A stretch of 64,000 nt of DNA, from NCBI GenBank assembly GCA_963693315.1, contig OY856187.1, forward strand, positions 49,157,161-49,221,160, written 5' to 3'. Under the pieces are notes generated by a model that worked only from the letters and a program-made list of their open reading frames with translations, was not told where the DNA came from and did not search any database. Below are positions 29,823-41,793 of this stretch, piece after piece; position 1 is the stretch's first letter; each line of letters begins with the position of its first letter. The stretch is from Diogma glabrata (taxonomy: Eukaryota > Arthropoda > Insecta > Diptera > Cylindrotomidae). The position numbers and the translations under genes were made by a program.

Positions 29823-30063
29823 GTAGAAAAAGGATAATATTCCAAAAAATGGAATATTATTCTTTATACGCTCATTAAACGAATTCGACATTCAACTACA
29901 AAATAGCTATCTCAGTTTATTTTTCGTATTTTTGGAAATTAGAGGGGGAAATACGAAAAATAAACTGAGATAGCTATTTTGTAGCTGAATGTCAAATTCG
30001 ATTAATGAACGTATAAAGAATAATATTCCATTTTTTGGAATATTATCCTTTTTCTACTCAGCC
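29817..30063. mobile_element. 247-bp near-perfect hairpin (MITE)
   Basis: The termini GGCTGAGTAGAAAAAGGATA and its complement open and close a palindrome with about 110-bp arms and a short loop near 29942. Each arm also holds an inner palindrome (GGAATATTATCC type). No clear target duplication was seen. Confidence 0.75.
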
Positions 30064-30335
30064 TCTCAATTATAGTTGCTATGGTTTTTCATATGATTTT
30101 ACAAAGTATTTTAAACAACGCAACCATGAAAAATAGAATATGAATTTTGAATGTAATTATGTCGATTTCTAATTTTATAATTTAGAGTAAATATCGATTA
30201 TATGTATTATATCATAGAAAAAATTGCATTTCCTACGCGAGATAAAAACGTTTTTCGTTCGTAAACATGTCTCACTCGACGCTAGCGCGTCTCGTGTACA
30301 AGTGTTTACTCATGAAAAAAACAAGGTTTTCATCT

Positions 30336-31986
30336 TGTTGACGATGGACAGATTTGCCTAAAAATAAAAAAAACAATAATAATAGTCGAAAAGGTCATAT
30401 TCATAAATACTTAGCACTGTCCTTCGTCAAAGTATTCTCGGCGATGCTGTTCCAGTCAGTATTGTTGCGGCTGCTAGTTTTAGTCTGAAAAAAGGAAAAC
30501 AAAATCATTTAATTAATATTTGTCAATGTTTGTTAAAATAAAACTTAATTTAATGCGCTCATACGTCCCAAAAATCACGACAGGCAAATCAATCACTAAT
30601 CTGAAAAGAAATCAAATTCAATTTTATTCAAACAAATAATTAAAATTCAAAATTTATTTAACTAACCTTGGGTTTGTTGTTTGTTTTGGTTGAGTATGTC
30701 ATTCTGACATTTAAACATAACAAACTTTTGTCGATGTAGCAGTCAACATCAAATAATTTTCACGCGCCGATAATGCAGTTTTTTCGAATTAATTCCAATA
30801 GTTGATGTTGGCGCTGCTAGCGGGAAAAGGTTGGATTGGTTTTGTTATTTAATTGGTGATTTTTGAGACGGGGCCTCTCTTCTTCGTTTTTTAGTCGTCT
30901 TGTCAAGTTGATCGAACTTGCTAGAAAATCCAATGTGTTTTTTAATTAAATAAGATTAAACTCAAAATATTGTGTATAAATATTTTACATTTTTCAAATA
31001 AAGTTTAAAAATTTTAAAGTTGAGTTGAATTATTTCACCAGTGAAATGTTAAACTAAAAATAAAACTATATTATGGTGACAACAACAACGCTGAACAGTT
31101 TTTTTTCATAACGCTGTGATTTGGAACCTGGCACGTAAATTTATATATAAAAACGTGCCAGGAATAAGGTACGTACATAAAAACTAAAAATTTACAACCG
31201 CTTGGCAGTATAACAGCCATATTTTTCTTTTGGTTTACATTTTTGGCGGTTATTGTGGAGTCGCATATGAAAATAAAATTATTCAGAAGAATCAGGATTA
31301 TCTACAACAAGCGATAACAGCCTGCAGATCAACGAGGGAGGTTTAAATAGAAAGGAATATCCATTGAACTTTGTGTAGGCACGTACATGTATTAAATCAA
31401 TAAGTACTCCAGTCTACATATTCATCGAGAACGTGCTTTTGTGTAGGCACGTACATGCATTAAATCAATAATTACTCTAGTCTTCATATTCATCGAGATC
31501 GTGCCTTTGTGTAGGCACGTATATATATTAAATCAATAATTATTCCAGTCTGCATATTCATCGAGAACGTGCTCTTGTGTAGGCACGTACATATATTAAA
31601 TCAATAATTACTCTAGTCTGCATATTCATCGAGAACGTGCGTTTGTGTAGGCACGTACATATATTAAATTGATAATTACTCCAGTCTACATATTCATCGA
31701 GAACGTGCGTTTGTGTAGGCACGTGTATATATTAAATCAATAATTACTCCAGTCCACATATACATCGAGAACGTGCTTTTGTGTAGGCACGTACATATAT
31801 TAAATCAATAATTACTCCAGTCTACATATTCATCGAGAACGTGCTTTTGTGTAGGCACGCGTTATTTCAAGATCACCTATCATCGTTGTGCTATCCAGCT
31901 TGTCAGGCCTCTGACTTTTTTGTAACATCGATCATCAAATCAAAAATCAACTTAATACAGTCCACTGCCAGTCAGAGGCGCTAACA
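30336..31986 (+). repeat. BEL 5' LTR (1651 bp)
   Basis: Contains candidate TATAAAT (30975) and AATAAAG (30997) signals, a 10-bp-stem hairpin at 31125-31160 (CCTGGCACGT / ACGTGCCAGG) and a 68-bp tandem repeat at 31373-31856. It lacks 116 bp that the 3' LTR has at the end of that repeat. Confidence 0.93.
31373..31856 (+). repeat. 68-bp tandem repeat in the BEL 5' LTR (7 units)
   Basis: GTGTAGGCACG starts at 31373, 31441, 31509, 31577, 31645, 31713, 31781 and 31849, an exact 68-bp period. Each junction can form a hairpin, ACGTGC-N10-GCACGT. Repeated with two extra degenerate units in the 3' LTR. Confidence 0.92.
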
Positions 31987-31989
31987 TTT

Positions 31990-32007
31990 TGGTCCTTCGA
32001 GCCGGAT
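31990..32007 (+). promoter_or_regulatory. BEL primer-binding site, complementary to tRNA-Tyr
   Basis: TGGTCCTTCGAGCCGGAT starts three bases after the 5' LTR. Its complement ends in TCGAAGGACCA, which is the 3' end of insect tRNA-Tyr as I recall it (5' end CCTTCGA). It primes minus-strand cDNA synthesis. Confidence 0.8.
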
Positions 32008-32538
32008 TTTACGCCAGAACAGGAACATCATCGTCAGGAATCTGGTCACAAACCAAAACTATAGTCCAGCACCGAATGTAGTACCAGGTATTTTTAAGAA
32101 AAGTAGTTTTTAGCCTTAGTTATTAAATTATTCACATACTCCTTGAATATAATTGCTAGTTATCTCAAATTAAACACAAAAAGTTAATCAATTATTAAAT
32201 TTAACAATTTTACACAAAAGGTTTATTTAAAAAAAAAAAAACCCAACTGCTTAATATTGATTGTCCACAAAATTAGTACTTTTCAAACAATCTTTAATAT
32301 TACTTTCAACCAAAAGTGGTATATTACAATCAATTTTGATATAAAAACCGATACACTTTGCATCTTGGCGTAGTGGTGGGTATCAGTGGTCTTTTTGTCG
32401 TCGGTGAGGGGTTAAACCAAGTTCACAGTACGTGCTTCAAACATTGTCAATTTGTATTTTAAAAACAGTTTAAATCCGAGTCCGAAATCTACTCACTGTC
32501 TCATTTACTCTCCTTAGCGCTATAGTCCAACCAGCAAT

Positions 32539-35500
32539 ATGGCTGAATTAGAACTCCTCAAAAAGCAGCGAGCTGCATTCAAGGGCCAATTGACCAATTT
32601 TAAGACCCAAGTTCCAACTGCTGAGTCATTTGGAGCAGTCGAAGTTCTTCTTAGTCGGCTTCAACGTGTTTACGACAAGTATGACGGGGTCCAGTCAAAA
32701 ATCGAGATATTAGATGAATTTGCTACTCCTGATCGCTCTGTCTTTGAGGAAGAGTATAGTAAGTTAGAGATCGTGTTGAGAGACAAATTGCACGACCTCA
32801 AAAAATCGGAAGACAGTTCTCTGTCAACCTCATTTCACAATACGTCTCAGCATGAGTTAAATCCTACTACCAATGTCTCTGCCGGAGTTAGACTTCCAGA
32901 GCTTACACTGCCGTTCTTTAGTGGTTTGGAATCGGAGTGGTTATCGTTTCGCGACATTTTTCTTGATTTAATCCACTCGAAGGCTTTAGATGAAACAGTT
33001 AAGTTCTTATATTTAATCTCAAGTATTCGAGCAGGGTCTGCGTTTGCACTAATCGAGAGTCTTCCCGTAACTGCGGCCAACTACACTGTAGCTTGGAAAT
33101 TATTGTGCGACAAGTATAATAACGAAATTTCGATTCAACGGCACCATACCCGGGAACTCTATGACGCCCGAACTCCTCAGGAGCACTCAGCTAAAGCTCT
33201 CCAAATGTTTGTTGAGAAGATCTTCAAACATTATAATGCATTAAAATCCCTAAAGGTAGCTGTTTCTGAATGGGATTTAATTCTAGTTCACCACCTGATT
33301 CAACGATTGGACACGGCATCTAGGGTCCATGTGGTAAAACACACCAAGCCAAATGATTTGCTTCGGTTTGACGAATTAATCCAACTGTTGCGTAACCGAG
33401 TGAGAGTGCTCGAGACATTAGCATCTACATCAGCTCACACTCATTCTCGAGTGAATAAGTCATACAAACCAGTCACTCTAAATGTCACTCATGCACCGCC
33501 GGCAAGTTCATCCGAAAAATGTAGTTGTTGCTTGGGAAACCATTTGTTGGCTCATTGTCCAGAATTCTCCAGCACTAAATTCACGCCAAGATCCAGATAT
33601 GATTTTATCAAGAATCGCCGTCTTTGTGGAAATTGTTTACGAGATCGTCATCCTCTTAGTGAATGTCGTCAACCGCCGTGTCAAACGTGCGCACTAAAAC
33701 ACCATACATTATTACATTTCGAACGCAGCAGTCAATTGCCGGAGGTTAAACTGCAACCAGTTGTAGCTAACTGTTCCGAATTTCAGTCACTCAATAATGA
33801 TTGCAGTGAAGCGACGTGTGCTGCGGGAACCAGTCTGAAAGTCTCATCAGAGACTACATCAACCAAGTTCAGCAAGGTCATTCTTATCGGCACTGCTTTA
33901 GTACGAGCATCAGTTAATGATGGCATCCAACTCCTATGCAGAGCTCTATTAGACAGCGGATCAACAATGAATTTTGTTACTACACAAACATGCAAATTGT
34001 TACAGGCACGTAAACACGTCACATCTAAAACTATTAGCGGTATTGCTGGATCACAAACATTGATCAGACACAAAATCTATTTAAAAATCTCTTCGTGTGT
34101 CTCGACCTTTGCTACGACGTTAAAATGTTATGTTCTCCCCACCATTACCCATGAAATACCTTCTACAAGAGTTATGCTTCCCAAGCTAACCTTACCTGAT
34201 CATATAAAATTGGCCGACCCTCACTTTAATGTACCAAATCGGATCGACATCCTGTTGGGTGCTGAGATTTATCATTGTCTTTTCAAGGGGTCATCAATTC
34301 AACTTCATCGCGACTTACCTCCATTTTACGAATCTGAATTGGGTTACGTGGTTAGTGGCAAGACGAACATTTCACATACTGCAAAGACTCAGTCTCAGTC
34401 TCATATAGCTTTGTGCAGCATTCAATCCCTCGAAGCTCAACTAAAACGGTTTTGGGAATTGGAATCAGTATCGTCTAAACCTGTGTGGTCTAAAGAAGAA
34501 ATTTCTTGTGAATCTCATTTCAAGGAAAATGTCGAGAGATCTGTAGATGGCCGGTACACCGTCGCACTTCCTACAAATCCAAAATTGAACCAACTAGGTT
34601 CATCCGACCTGTCAGCGCGTCGTCAGTTTTATGCCCTAGAAACTCGTTTGCAGGGAAAACCTGAAATCTACGCTCAATATCAAGATTTTATGAATGAATA
34701 CCATCTGTTGGGACATATGACCGCTGCACTAAACGACAGAGGTAACTGCAATTTCTATTTGCCACATCATTACGTTATAAAGGATCAAAGTGAGACTACA
34801 AAGTTGCGCGTAGTATTCAATGCGTCCGCTAAATCTTCGTCTCTTGTCTCTCTAAACGATTGTCTGATGGTAGGCCCCACAATTCAACAGGATCTCGTGT
34901 CCATAATGCTTCGCTTCCGGAAACATATCGTTGCATTCAGTGCTGACATCGCTAAGATGTATCGGCAGATCAGAGTTCGAGAAGACCAACAAGACCTTCA
35001 ACGAGTATTTTGGCGTATGAACCCTTCCGAACGTCTTCAAATTTTCAGGCTCGCCACTGTCACATACGGAACTGCAAGTGCCCCATTTTTGGCCACTCGG
35101 ACGCTACACCAGCTTGCCAATGACGAACGTGTCAAATATCCAGAAGCATGCAAAATTCTCGATAATGACTTTTATGTGGATGATGTACTAACAGGAGCAT
35201 CAACCATGTCAGAGGCCAGCCAACTGAAGACAGAGTTACTTGAACTTCTAGCTCGTGGTGGCTTCGAACTACGAAAGTTTGTCTCTAATATGAAGCAACT
35301 ATCATCACAAGATCACGACGCAACAAACGTTACCATTTTATTGGGAGTCATGTGGAATACGAAATCTGACCAGTTCGAAATGGTATTTGACCTACCTTCT
35401 ACTGCTGCTCTTTGTACCAAGCGCACGCTACTATCGGAATTGTGCCAGATTTTTGATCCTATGGGTATTTGTGCTCCAATTGTTGTCACCGGAAAACTCA

Positions 35501-37752
35501 TAATGCAAGCCATCTGGAAACTTCAAGCTCTGGGCTGGGATGATCCCTTACCACTTCATATCGCGCAAACCTGGTCTAATTTCAAACAGGAATTAAATGC
35601 ATTGCAACGGATCAACATTCCTCGGTTAATTACGTCCCCCGTTGCTGATCAGATCGAACTGCATGGGTTTTGCGACGCCTCCGAGCGAGCATACGGGTGT
35701 GCCTTGTATACTCGAACTATCTCCTCAACAAACCAATATCAAGTAAATCTCATTTGTGCGAAAACAAGAGTGTCACCGTTGAAGAAGGAGACGATCCCAC
35801 GGTTGGAACTGTGCGCAGCAGTACTCTTATCAGAATTAACTCAGAAGGTTACGTCTGTCTTGAAAATGAATTTTAGTGCGGTATACCTTTGGACAGATTC
35901 ACAAATCACGTTGCATCGAATTAAGTCAGAGCCATCAAAATATGCAGTATTTGTAGCAAATCGTCTTTCAAGGATTCAAGAACTTACGTCAGCTAATGAT
36001 TGGTATTACGTTCCTACAGCTGCAAACCCAGCGGACTTAGCGTCTCGAGGACTTATGCCTTCGTCATTCTCTGCGGCATCACTTTGGTGGATAGGACCCG
36101 AGTTCTTGAAGAGCCATTCGTCAGCCTGGGCAATCTCACATGACATCAATCTACCAGATGAATTTGTGCACTTGGAGGTGCGTAAAACCAACGATCGTGG
36201 TTTAGTCCACTCTACAACAGATGATAACTCTCTTTTTGTTCGATTTTCGTCTCTCACAAGGCTAATTCGAGTTGTTGCCTATATGATTCGTTTTACTGAC
36301 AATGCAAGACATAGAGATATTCGAAAAGATAATGCGTCCATTTTTCTATTACCTAACGATATTAAAAATGCTACACTGTGTTTGATCCGAATGGTTCAAC
36401 GAAGTAATTTTAGTGACGACATTCGGTGCATTAAAAAGACCAAGTATTGTTCACCTAGCAGTTCACTTCGATCTCTCGCGATATTCTTAGATAAAGACGA
36501 TATATTAAGAGTCGGCGGTCGTCTGAATAACGCAATGATTTCAGAGGATCAGAAACATCCGATCCTACTACCTGGTAATCATCCCTTTAGTGTATTAATC
36601 GTTCGACATGAGCACCAAAAATTGCTACACGCTGGGCCTCAATCACTTTTATATAACCTTCGCTTGCAATATTGGATAACTGGTGGACGCAACTTATGCA
36701 GGACAATCGTCCATCAATGTGTTCGTTGTCATCGAATAAAACCGCAATTACGCAATCAAGTAATGGGTGAGTTGCCATCTGATAGAGTGAAATCCGTGGA
36801 GCGTCCATTTCTCATCGTCGGAGTAGATTTCTGTGGGCCATTTTCATATATCCAAACCAATAAAGCCAGAACAAGAATTAAATGTTACATTTGTCTCTTT
36901 GTCTGTTTCACCACCAAGGCAGTGCATTTGGAACTTGTGATGAGCGCCTCAACTGAATCCTTTTTGGCTTGCTTACGAAGGTTTATTGCTCGACGCGGGA
37001 TATGCATTCGCATCTATTCGGACAATGCCACCAATTTCGTCGGATCACGTTCGGAACTGAAGGAGCTTAAAACGTTATTTCTTTCTCAGTCATTTCAAGA
37101 CACCAGCTTAAAATTCTGCTCCGAAAACGAAATAGAATGGAAGACCATTCCTCCACGGTCTCCACATTTTGGGGGTTTATGGGAGGCTGCAATCAAAAGT
37201 GCTAAGCATCATTTCAAACGCGCAGTTGGCAATGCAGCCCTTACTGTGGAAGAACTCCTTACACTGATTTCACAAATCGAAGCATGTCTTAATTCTCGAC
37301 CTCTTACGCCCTTATCTAGTGATCCATTAGACTTGACCGCTCTCTCACCTGGTCATTTTATTATCGGTGCTCCTTTGACATCAATCCCAGAACCATCATT
37401 AATTGATTTGTCCAGAAACCGGTTGTCACGCTTGCAACGAATCCAACAAAATTTACATCAATTTTGGGAAAGATGGCACAAAGAATACTTATCGGAACTC
37501 CAACGACGACACAAGTGGCGTCAGGGCTCACATAACTTCCAAGTAGGGTCGTTAGTTATCCTCCAAGACGATAATGTACCACCATTAAAATGGAATTTAG
37601 GTCACATAACAGCGTTACATCCTGGACAAGACGGGATCACTCGTGTGGTTACAGTCAAGACAGCACTGTCAGAATTAAAAAGAGCTGTCAATCGTATAAG
37701 TGTTCTACCAATTCATGACGAAAACAAGGTCGACGAAGGCGATACTAAGTAA
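32539..37752 (+). CDS. BEL/Pao gag-pol polyprotein (1737 aa)
   Basis: Single open frame starting ATGGCTGAATTAGAAC. Domains: N-terminal Gag region with the DUF1759-type core (LPFFSGLESEWLSFRDIF, about residues 124-141), cysteine/histidine knuckles (about 328-392, including CGNCLRDRHPLSEC), aspartic protease (LLDSGS, about D472), reverse transcriptase (FSADIAKMYRQI about 798; YVDD at 879-882), RNase H (FCDASERAYG, about D1046), integrase zinc finger (HEHQKLLHAG...CVRCH, about 1357-1400), DDE core (GVDFCGP D1430, SDNATNF D1495, LWEAA E1549) and a C-terminal DUF5641-type domain (WERWHKEYLSELQRR). It encodes particle, processing, reverse transcription and integration functions. Intact; no envelope gene. 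Confidence 0.96.
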   Translation: MAELELLKKQRAAFKGQLTNFKTQVPTAESFGAVEVLLSRLQRVYDKYDGVQSKIEILDEFATPDRSVFEEEYSKLEIVLRDKLHDLKKSEDSSLSTSFHNTSQHELNPTTNVSAGVRLPELTLPFFSGLESEWLSFRDIFLDLIHSKALDETVKFLYLISSIRAGSAFALIESLPVTAANYTVAWKLLCDKYNNEISIQRHHTRELYDARTPQEHSAKALQMFVEKIFKHYNALKSLKVAVSEWDLILVHHLIQRLDTASRVHVVKHTKPNDLLRFDELIQLLRNRVRVLETLASTSAHTHSRVNKSYKPVTLNVTHAPPASSSEKCSCCLGNHLLAHCPEFSSTKFTPRSRYDFIKNRRLCGNCLRDRHPLSECRQPPCQTCALKHHTLLHFERSSQLPEVKLQPVVANCSEFQSLNNDCSEATCAAGTSLKVSSETTSTKFSKVILIGTALVRASVNDGIQLLCRALLDSGSTMNFVTTQTCKLLQARKHVTSKTISGIAGSQTLIRHKIYLKISSCVSTFATTLKCYVLPTITHEIPSTRVMLPKLTLPDHIKLADPHFNVPNRIDILLGAEIYHCLFKGSSIQLHRDLPPFYESELGYVVSGKTNISHTAKTQSQSHIALCSIQSLEAQLKRFWELESVSSKPVWSKEEISCESHFKENVERSVDGRYTVALPTNPKLNQLGSSDLSARRQFYALETRLQGKPEIYAQYQDFMNEYHLLGHMTAALNDRGNCNFYLPHHYVIKDQSETTKLRVVFNASAKSSSLVSLNDCLMVGPTIQQDLVSIMLRFRKHIVAFSADIAKMYRQIRVREDQQDLQRVFWRMNPSERLQIFRLATVTYGTASAPFLATRTLHQLANDERVKYPEACKILDNDFYVDDVLTGASTMSEASQLKTELLELLARGGFELRKFVSNMKQLSSQDHDATNVTILLGVMWNTKSDQFEMVFDLPSTAALCTKRTLLSELCQIFDPMGICAPIVVTGKLIMQAIWKLQALGWDDPLPLHIAQTWSNFKQELNALQRINIPRLITSPVADQIELHGFCDASERAYGCALYTRTISSTNQYQVNLICAKTRVSPLKKETIPRLELCAAVLLSELTQKVTSVLKMNFSAVYLWTDSQITLHRIKSEPSKYAVFVANRLSRIQELTSANDWYYVPTAANPADLASRGLMPSSFSAASLWWIGPEFLKSHSSAWAISHDINLPDEFVHLEVRKTNDRGLVHSTTDDNSLFVRFSSLTRLIRVVAYMIRFTDNARHRDIRKDNASIFLLPNDIKNATLCLIRMVQRSNFSDDIRCIKKTKYCSPSSSLRSLAIFLDKDDILRVGGRLNNAMISEDQKHPILLPGNHPFSVLIVRHEHQKLLHAGPQSLLYNLRLQYWITGGRNLCRTIVHQCVRCHRIKPQLRNQVMGELPSDRVKSVERPFLIVGVDFCGPFSYIQTNKARTRIKCYICLFVCFTTKAVHLELVMSASTESFLACLRRFIARRGICIRIYSDNATNFVGSRSELKELKTLFLSQSFQDTSLKFCSENEIEWKTIPPRSPHFGGLWEAAIKSAKHHFKRAVGNAALTVEELLTLISQIEACLNSRPLTPLSSDPLDLTALSPGHFIIGAPLTSIPEPSLIDLSRNRLSRLQRIQQNLHQFWERWHKEYLSELQRRHKWRQGSHNFQVGSLVILQDDNVPPLKWNLGHITALHPGQDGITRVVTVKTALSELKRAVNRISVLPIHDENKVDEGDTK

Positions 37753-38363
37753 CATGCTCGTCGTTACATAACTTGCGTTCAGATGTACCATCATCAAAAC
37801 GGTTTAATATAACCGCGACTAAAATCATTCGTATTCGCCGTCTACTAACTTGATGATACTTTGTTATAAGTGAACCACCAAACCTATGTCATTACATGTG
37901 CATCCAATAGGAGTTTGTTTCTATTTTGTTGATGTCACATACACCATATCACTAACAGAATTTTTAAACTCTCCCCACTTACAAATTAAGTAGCGATGAG
38001 TTGTTTATGTTTTAAATCCTGCAGCTAATCAAACCTTGTCAATTCGGCAAACAACTACAGTTGTTGTTAGGAACAAGTTGTTGCTACAATTGTTGACCGC
38101 ATAGACAAAGATTATCTAATTTCTTTTCACGTATCGAATACAAACGACAAAAACATATTTACACATAGGTCATTGTTATCAGATGACCTTTTGCCAATTA
38201 ATCGTTCAACCCAATGAAGTTGGATCAATTAATTCTAATACTAATTAATAATATCATCCAAATTTATTCTAACCAGCCTAATCATTTGTCATCTTCGTCT
38301 GTATAATAAACAGAGACTTAGATTTCATTTTCACATCACTTCTTAACGTCATATTTCATAATA

Positions 38364-38530
38364 TTTGTGAAGAGCATTCTCACGGAACCACTAACGAAAG
38401 TGTCATTTATTTGTGAAGAGCATTCTTACGGAACCATTAACGAAAGTGTCATTGATTTGTGAAGAGCATTCTCACGGAACCACTAACGAAAGTGTCATTT
38501 ATTTGTGAAGAGCATTCTCACGTCACCAAC
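38364..38530 (+). repeat. 46-bp tandem repeat (about 3.5 units) in the BEL 3' region
   Basis: TTTGTGAAGAGCATTCT recurs at 38364, 38410, 38456 and 38502, each followed by ACGGAACCA-TAACGAAAGTGTCAT (last unit truncated). Confidence 0.9.
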
Positions 38531-38859
38531 ACTTTCGTCATGTTTTCGTGAAGAGAATTTAACCAACGAAAATATTGGTTCGAGTCTTCACAGTGCAAAA
38601 GAGTTGTGAACTTAAAATCACTAAAACTGACATAAGAAATCTAAAGGTCGAAAGACAATTCAAAGTGCAACGCGATCAAGAATTTACAACCTCGATCGGC
38701 TGTTACTTATTATCGTCGGTTTACAACTAGATCAGTAGAAGTTGGCAAACTATCGCATCATAGTTCCATTAGGCTCTTGGTATCAGTCTCTTGGTATTAA
38801 ATGTGATCAAACCTTCAGTTTCACTGATGCTCGGCATAATCAGCATGATTATGCGTTTA

Positions 38860-39105
38860 GTCGTCTGCAATGCTTTGCATAATCAATGTTCAATTATTTG
38901 TTTTCGTCTTCGGTTGCTATGCACACTCAATGATTGAACATTTGATATTTGTCAATGCTCTGCATAATCCAGGTTTAATTACTCATTTCTTCGGTTGCTA
39001 CGCACACTCAATCATTAAACATTTAGTCTTCGTCAATGCTCTGCATAATCCAGAGTTAATCATTTATCTTCGGTTGCCATGCATACTCAATGATTAAACC
39101 TTCTG
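38860..39105 (+). repeat. ~83-bp tandem repeat (about 3 units) in the BEL 3' region
   Basis: CTTCGGTTGCTATGCACACTC and TCAATGCTCTGCATAATC alternate three times with small changes. Confidence 0.8.
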
Positions 39106-40008
39106 GTTTTCATTAAACATTTTGGTCTTCTTCATGATTCTGCTTTAGTTCATATTTAAAAAAAAAAAAAATTTTTCATTTTCATCAATACCATCGTTTT
39201 GACTCGTCTTCGAAAATATATACGAGTCTACGGTTTTTATGATCTGAATGTTCATCGTTTTAATTAACGTCATCTATTGTTCCACTCGGGAACCAGAGCC
39301 TATTGGTAGTTAGATCCAATCCGTACTCAATTCGCGTTACTCATGTACCAGCACTTCACAACGTCATTTCCACTTGAGTCGTTGTCATTTTATATCGGGT
39401 CCATAAGGTCAGTACCTGTTTAACTGTCTAGCGTCAACTCTTGGATAATATTCAACCAACCTCAACGGCGGAAAGTCCACTGATACTTACGGTAATGCGA
39501 ACCGGTGAACTTCACATCTTGTCATAGCTGGCATCCTTTTTGATGTTTTATGCTCATTATTAAATAAAGAAAAAAATACATGTTATTCCAGCAATTGTTG
39601 TTAATATATTTATTCAAAAAATTCATTTTAGTAAACAAAAAAAACTCATGTTTTTTGTGTTTAAATAAAAAATAATAACTAATTAAATCAATAATTGTTA
39701 GAAGATTTAATTACATATAACTAATATCTTTCTATCAAGAATAATTGTTTAAAAAATAGAATAAGTATAAAACCTATTTTTAGTAACAAAATTTTCTGAA
39801 TTAAAATTAGCTAGCATACAATTATCTGAATTAAAATTATTATAATTAGCCGAATTAAAGTTATTCTGAAACTAAAACTACAAGTGTTCATGTGACACTC
39901 TTAGGATAATCAGTCCAATTTGTTAAATTTCTGAATTTATAAATAACCAATCAGGTTAGTAGTTTTAGCCAAGTGATAGCTTATATAATTTAAATAAACC
40001 TATTTTTC

Positions 40009-40021
40009 AAAGGCGGGAATA
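40009..40021 (+). promoter_or_regulatory. BEL polypurine tract
   Basis: AAAGGCGGGAATA immediately precedes the 3' LTR; the expected primer for plus-strand DNA synthesis. Confidence 0.75.
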
Positions 40022-41788
40022 TGTTGACGATGGACAGATTTGCCTAAAAATAAAAAAAACAATAATAATAGTCGAAAAGGTCATATTCATAAATACTTAG
40101 CACTGTCCTTCGTCAAAGTATTCTCGGCGATGCTGTTCCAGTCAGTATTGTTGCGGCTGCTAGTTTTAGTCTGAAAAAAGGAAAACAAAATCATTTAATT
40201 AATATTTGTCAATGTTTGTTAAAATAAAACTTAATTTAATGCGCTCATACGTCCCAAAAATCACGACAGGCAAATCAATCACTAATCTGAAAAGAAATCA
40301 AATTCAATTTTATTCAAACAAATAATTAAAATTCAAAATTTATTTAACTAACCTTGGGTTTGTTGTTTGTTTTGGTTGAGTATGTCATTCTGACATTTAA
40401 ACATAACAAACTTTTGTCGATGTAGCAGTCAACATCAAATAATTTTCACGCGCCGATAATGCAGTTTTTTCGAATTAATTCCAATAGTTGATGTTGGCGC
40501 TGCTAGCGGGAAAAGGTTGGATTGGTTTTGTTATTTAATTGGTGATTTTTGAGACGGGGCCTCTCTTCTTCGTTTTTTAGTCGTCTTGTCAAGTTGATCG
40601 AACTTGCTAGAAAATCCAATGTGTTTTTTAATTAAATAAGATTAAACTCAAAATATTGTGTATAAATATTTTACATTTTTCAAATAAAGTTTAAAAATTT
40701 TAAAGTTGAGTTGAATTATTTCACCAGTGAAATGTTAAACTAAAAATAAAACTATATTATGGTGACAACAACAACGCTGAACAGTTTTTTTTCATAACGC
40801 TGTGATTTGGAACCTGGCACGTAAATTTATATATAAAAACGTGCCAGGAATAAGGTACGTACATAAAAACTAAAAATTTACAACCGCTTGGCAGTATAAC
40901 AGCCATATTTTTCTTTTGGTTTACATTTTTGGCGGTTATTGTGGAGTCGCATATGAAAATAAAATTATTCAGAAGAATCAGGATTATCTACAACAAGCGA
41001 TAACAGCCTGCAGATCAACGAGGGAGGTTTAAATAGAAAGGAATATCCATTGAACTTTGTGTAGGCACGTACATGTATTAAATCAATAAGTACTCCAGTC
41101 TACATATTCATCGAGAACGTGCTTTTGTGTAGGCACGTACATGCATTAAATCAATAATTACTCTAGTCTTCATATTCATCGAGATCGTGCCTTTGTGTAG
41201 GCACGTATATATATTAAATCAATAATTATTCCAGTCTGCATATTCATCGAGAACGTGCTCTTGTGTAGGCACGTACATATATTAAATCAATAATTACTCT
41301 AGTCTGCATATTCATCGAGAACGTGCGTTTGTGTAGGCACGTACATATATTAAATTGATAATTACTCCAGTCTACATATTCATCGAGAACGTGCGTTTGT
41401 GTAGGCACGTGTATATATTAAATCAATAATTACTCCAGTCCACATATACATCGAGAACGTGCTTTTGTGTAGGCACGTACATATATTAAATCAATAATTA
41501 CTCCAGTCTACATATTCATCGAGAACGTGCTTTTGTGTAGGCACGTATATATATTGAACCAACATTAGTTCCAGTTTGCATAGTCGTCAAGAACGCGCTT
41601 TTGTCTAGGCACGTATATAATAATCAGCATATTCTTCAAGGTGTGCTTTTGTGTAGGCACGCGTTATTTCAAGATCACCTATCATCGTTGTGCTATCCAG
41701 CTTGTCAGGCCTCTGACTTTTTTGTAACATCGATCATCAAATCAAAAATCAACTTAATACAGTCCACTGCCAGTCAGAGGCGCTAACA
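40022..41788 (+). repeat. BEL 3' LTR (1767 bp)
   Basis: Same sequence as the 5' LTR but keeps two further, degenerate repeat units (about 41540-41656) missing from the 5' copy. Ends GCGCTAACA, followed by CATCT. Confidence 0.95.
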
Positions 41789-41793
41789 CATCT

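Larger units (their letters stand above)
37753..40008 (+). other. BEL 3' non-coding region
   Basis: About 2.25 kb between the pol stop and the purine tract, with no frame above about 75 codons. It holds two tandem repeats (38364-38530 and about 38860-39105). The rest shows nothing recognisable. Confidence 0.7.
30336..41788 (+). mobile_element. Full-length BEL/Pao LTR retrotransposon
   Basis: The LTRs at 30336-31986 and 40022-41788 begin TGTTGACG and end GCGCTAACA. CATCT directly before (30331-30335) and after (41789-41793) is a 5-bp target duplication, usual for BEL/Pao. It has a tRNA-Tyr primer-binding site, one uninterrupted gag-pol frame of 1737 codons, a 2.3 kb 3' non-coding part and a purine tract before the 3' LTR. 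Apart from a 116-bp length difference in an internal repeat the LTRs look the same, so the insertion is recent. Confidence 0.96.

Noticed and set aside
31373..31856. CRISPR-like array
   Set aside because: The 68-bp units are head-to-tail with no variable spacers, lie inside an LTR, and the genome is eukaryotic.
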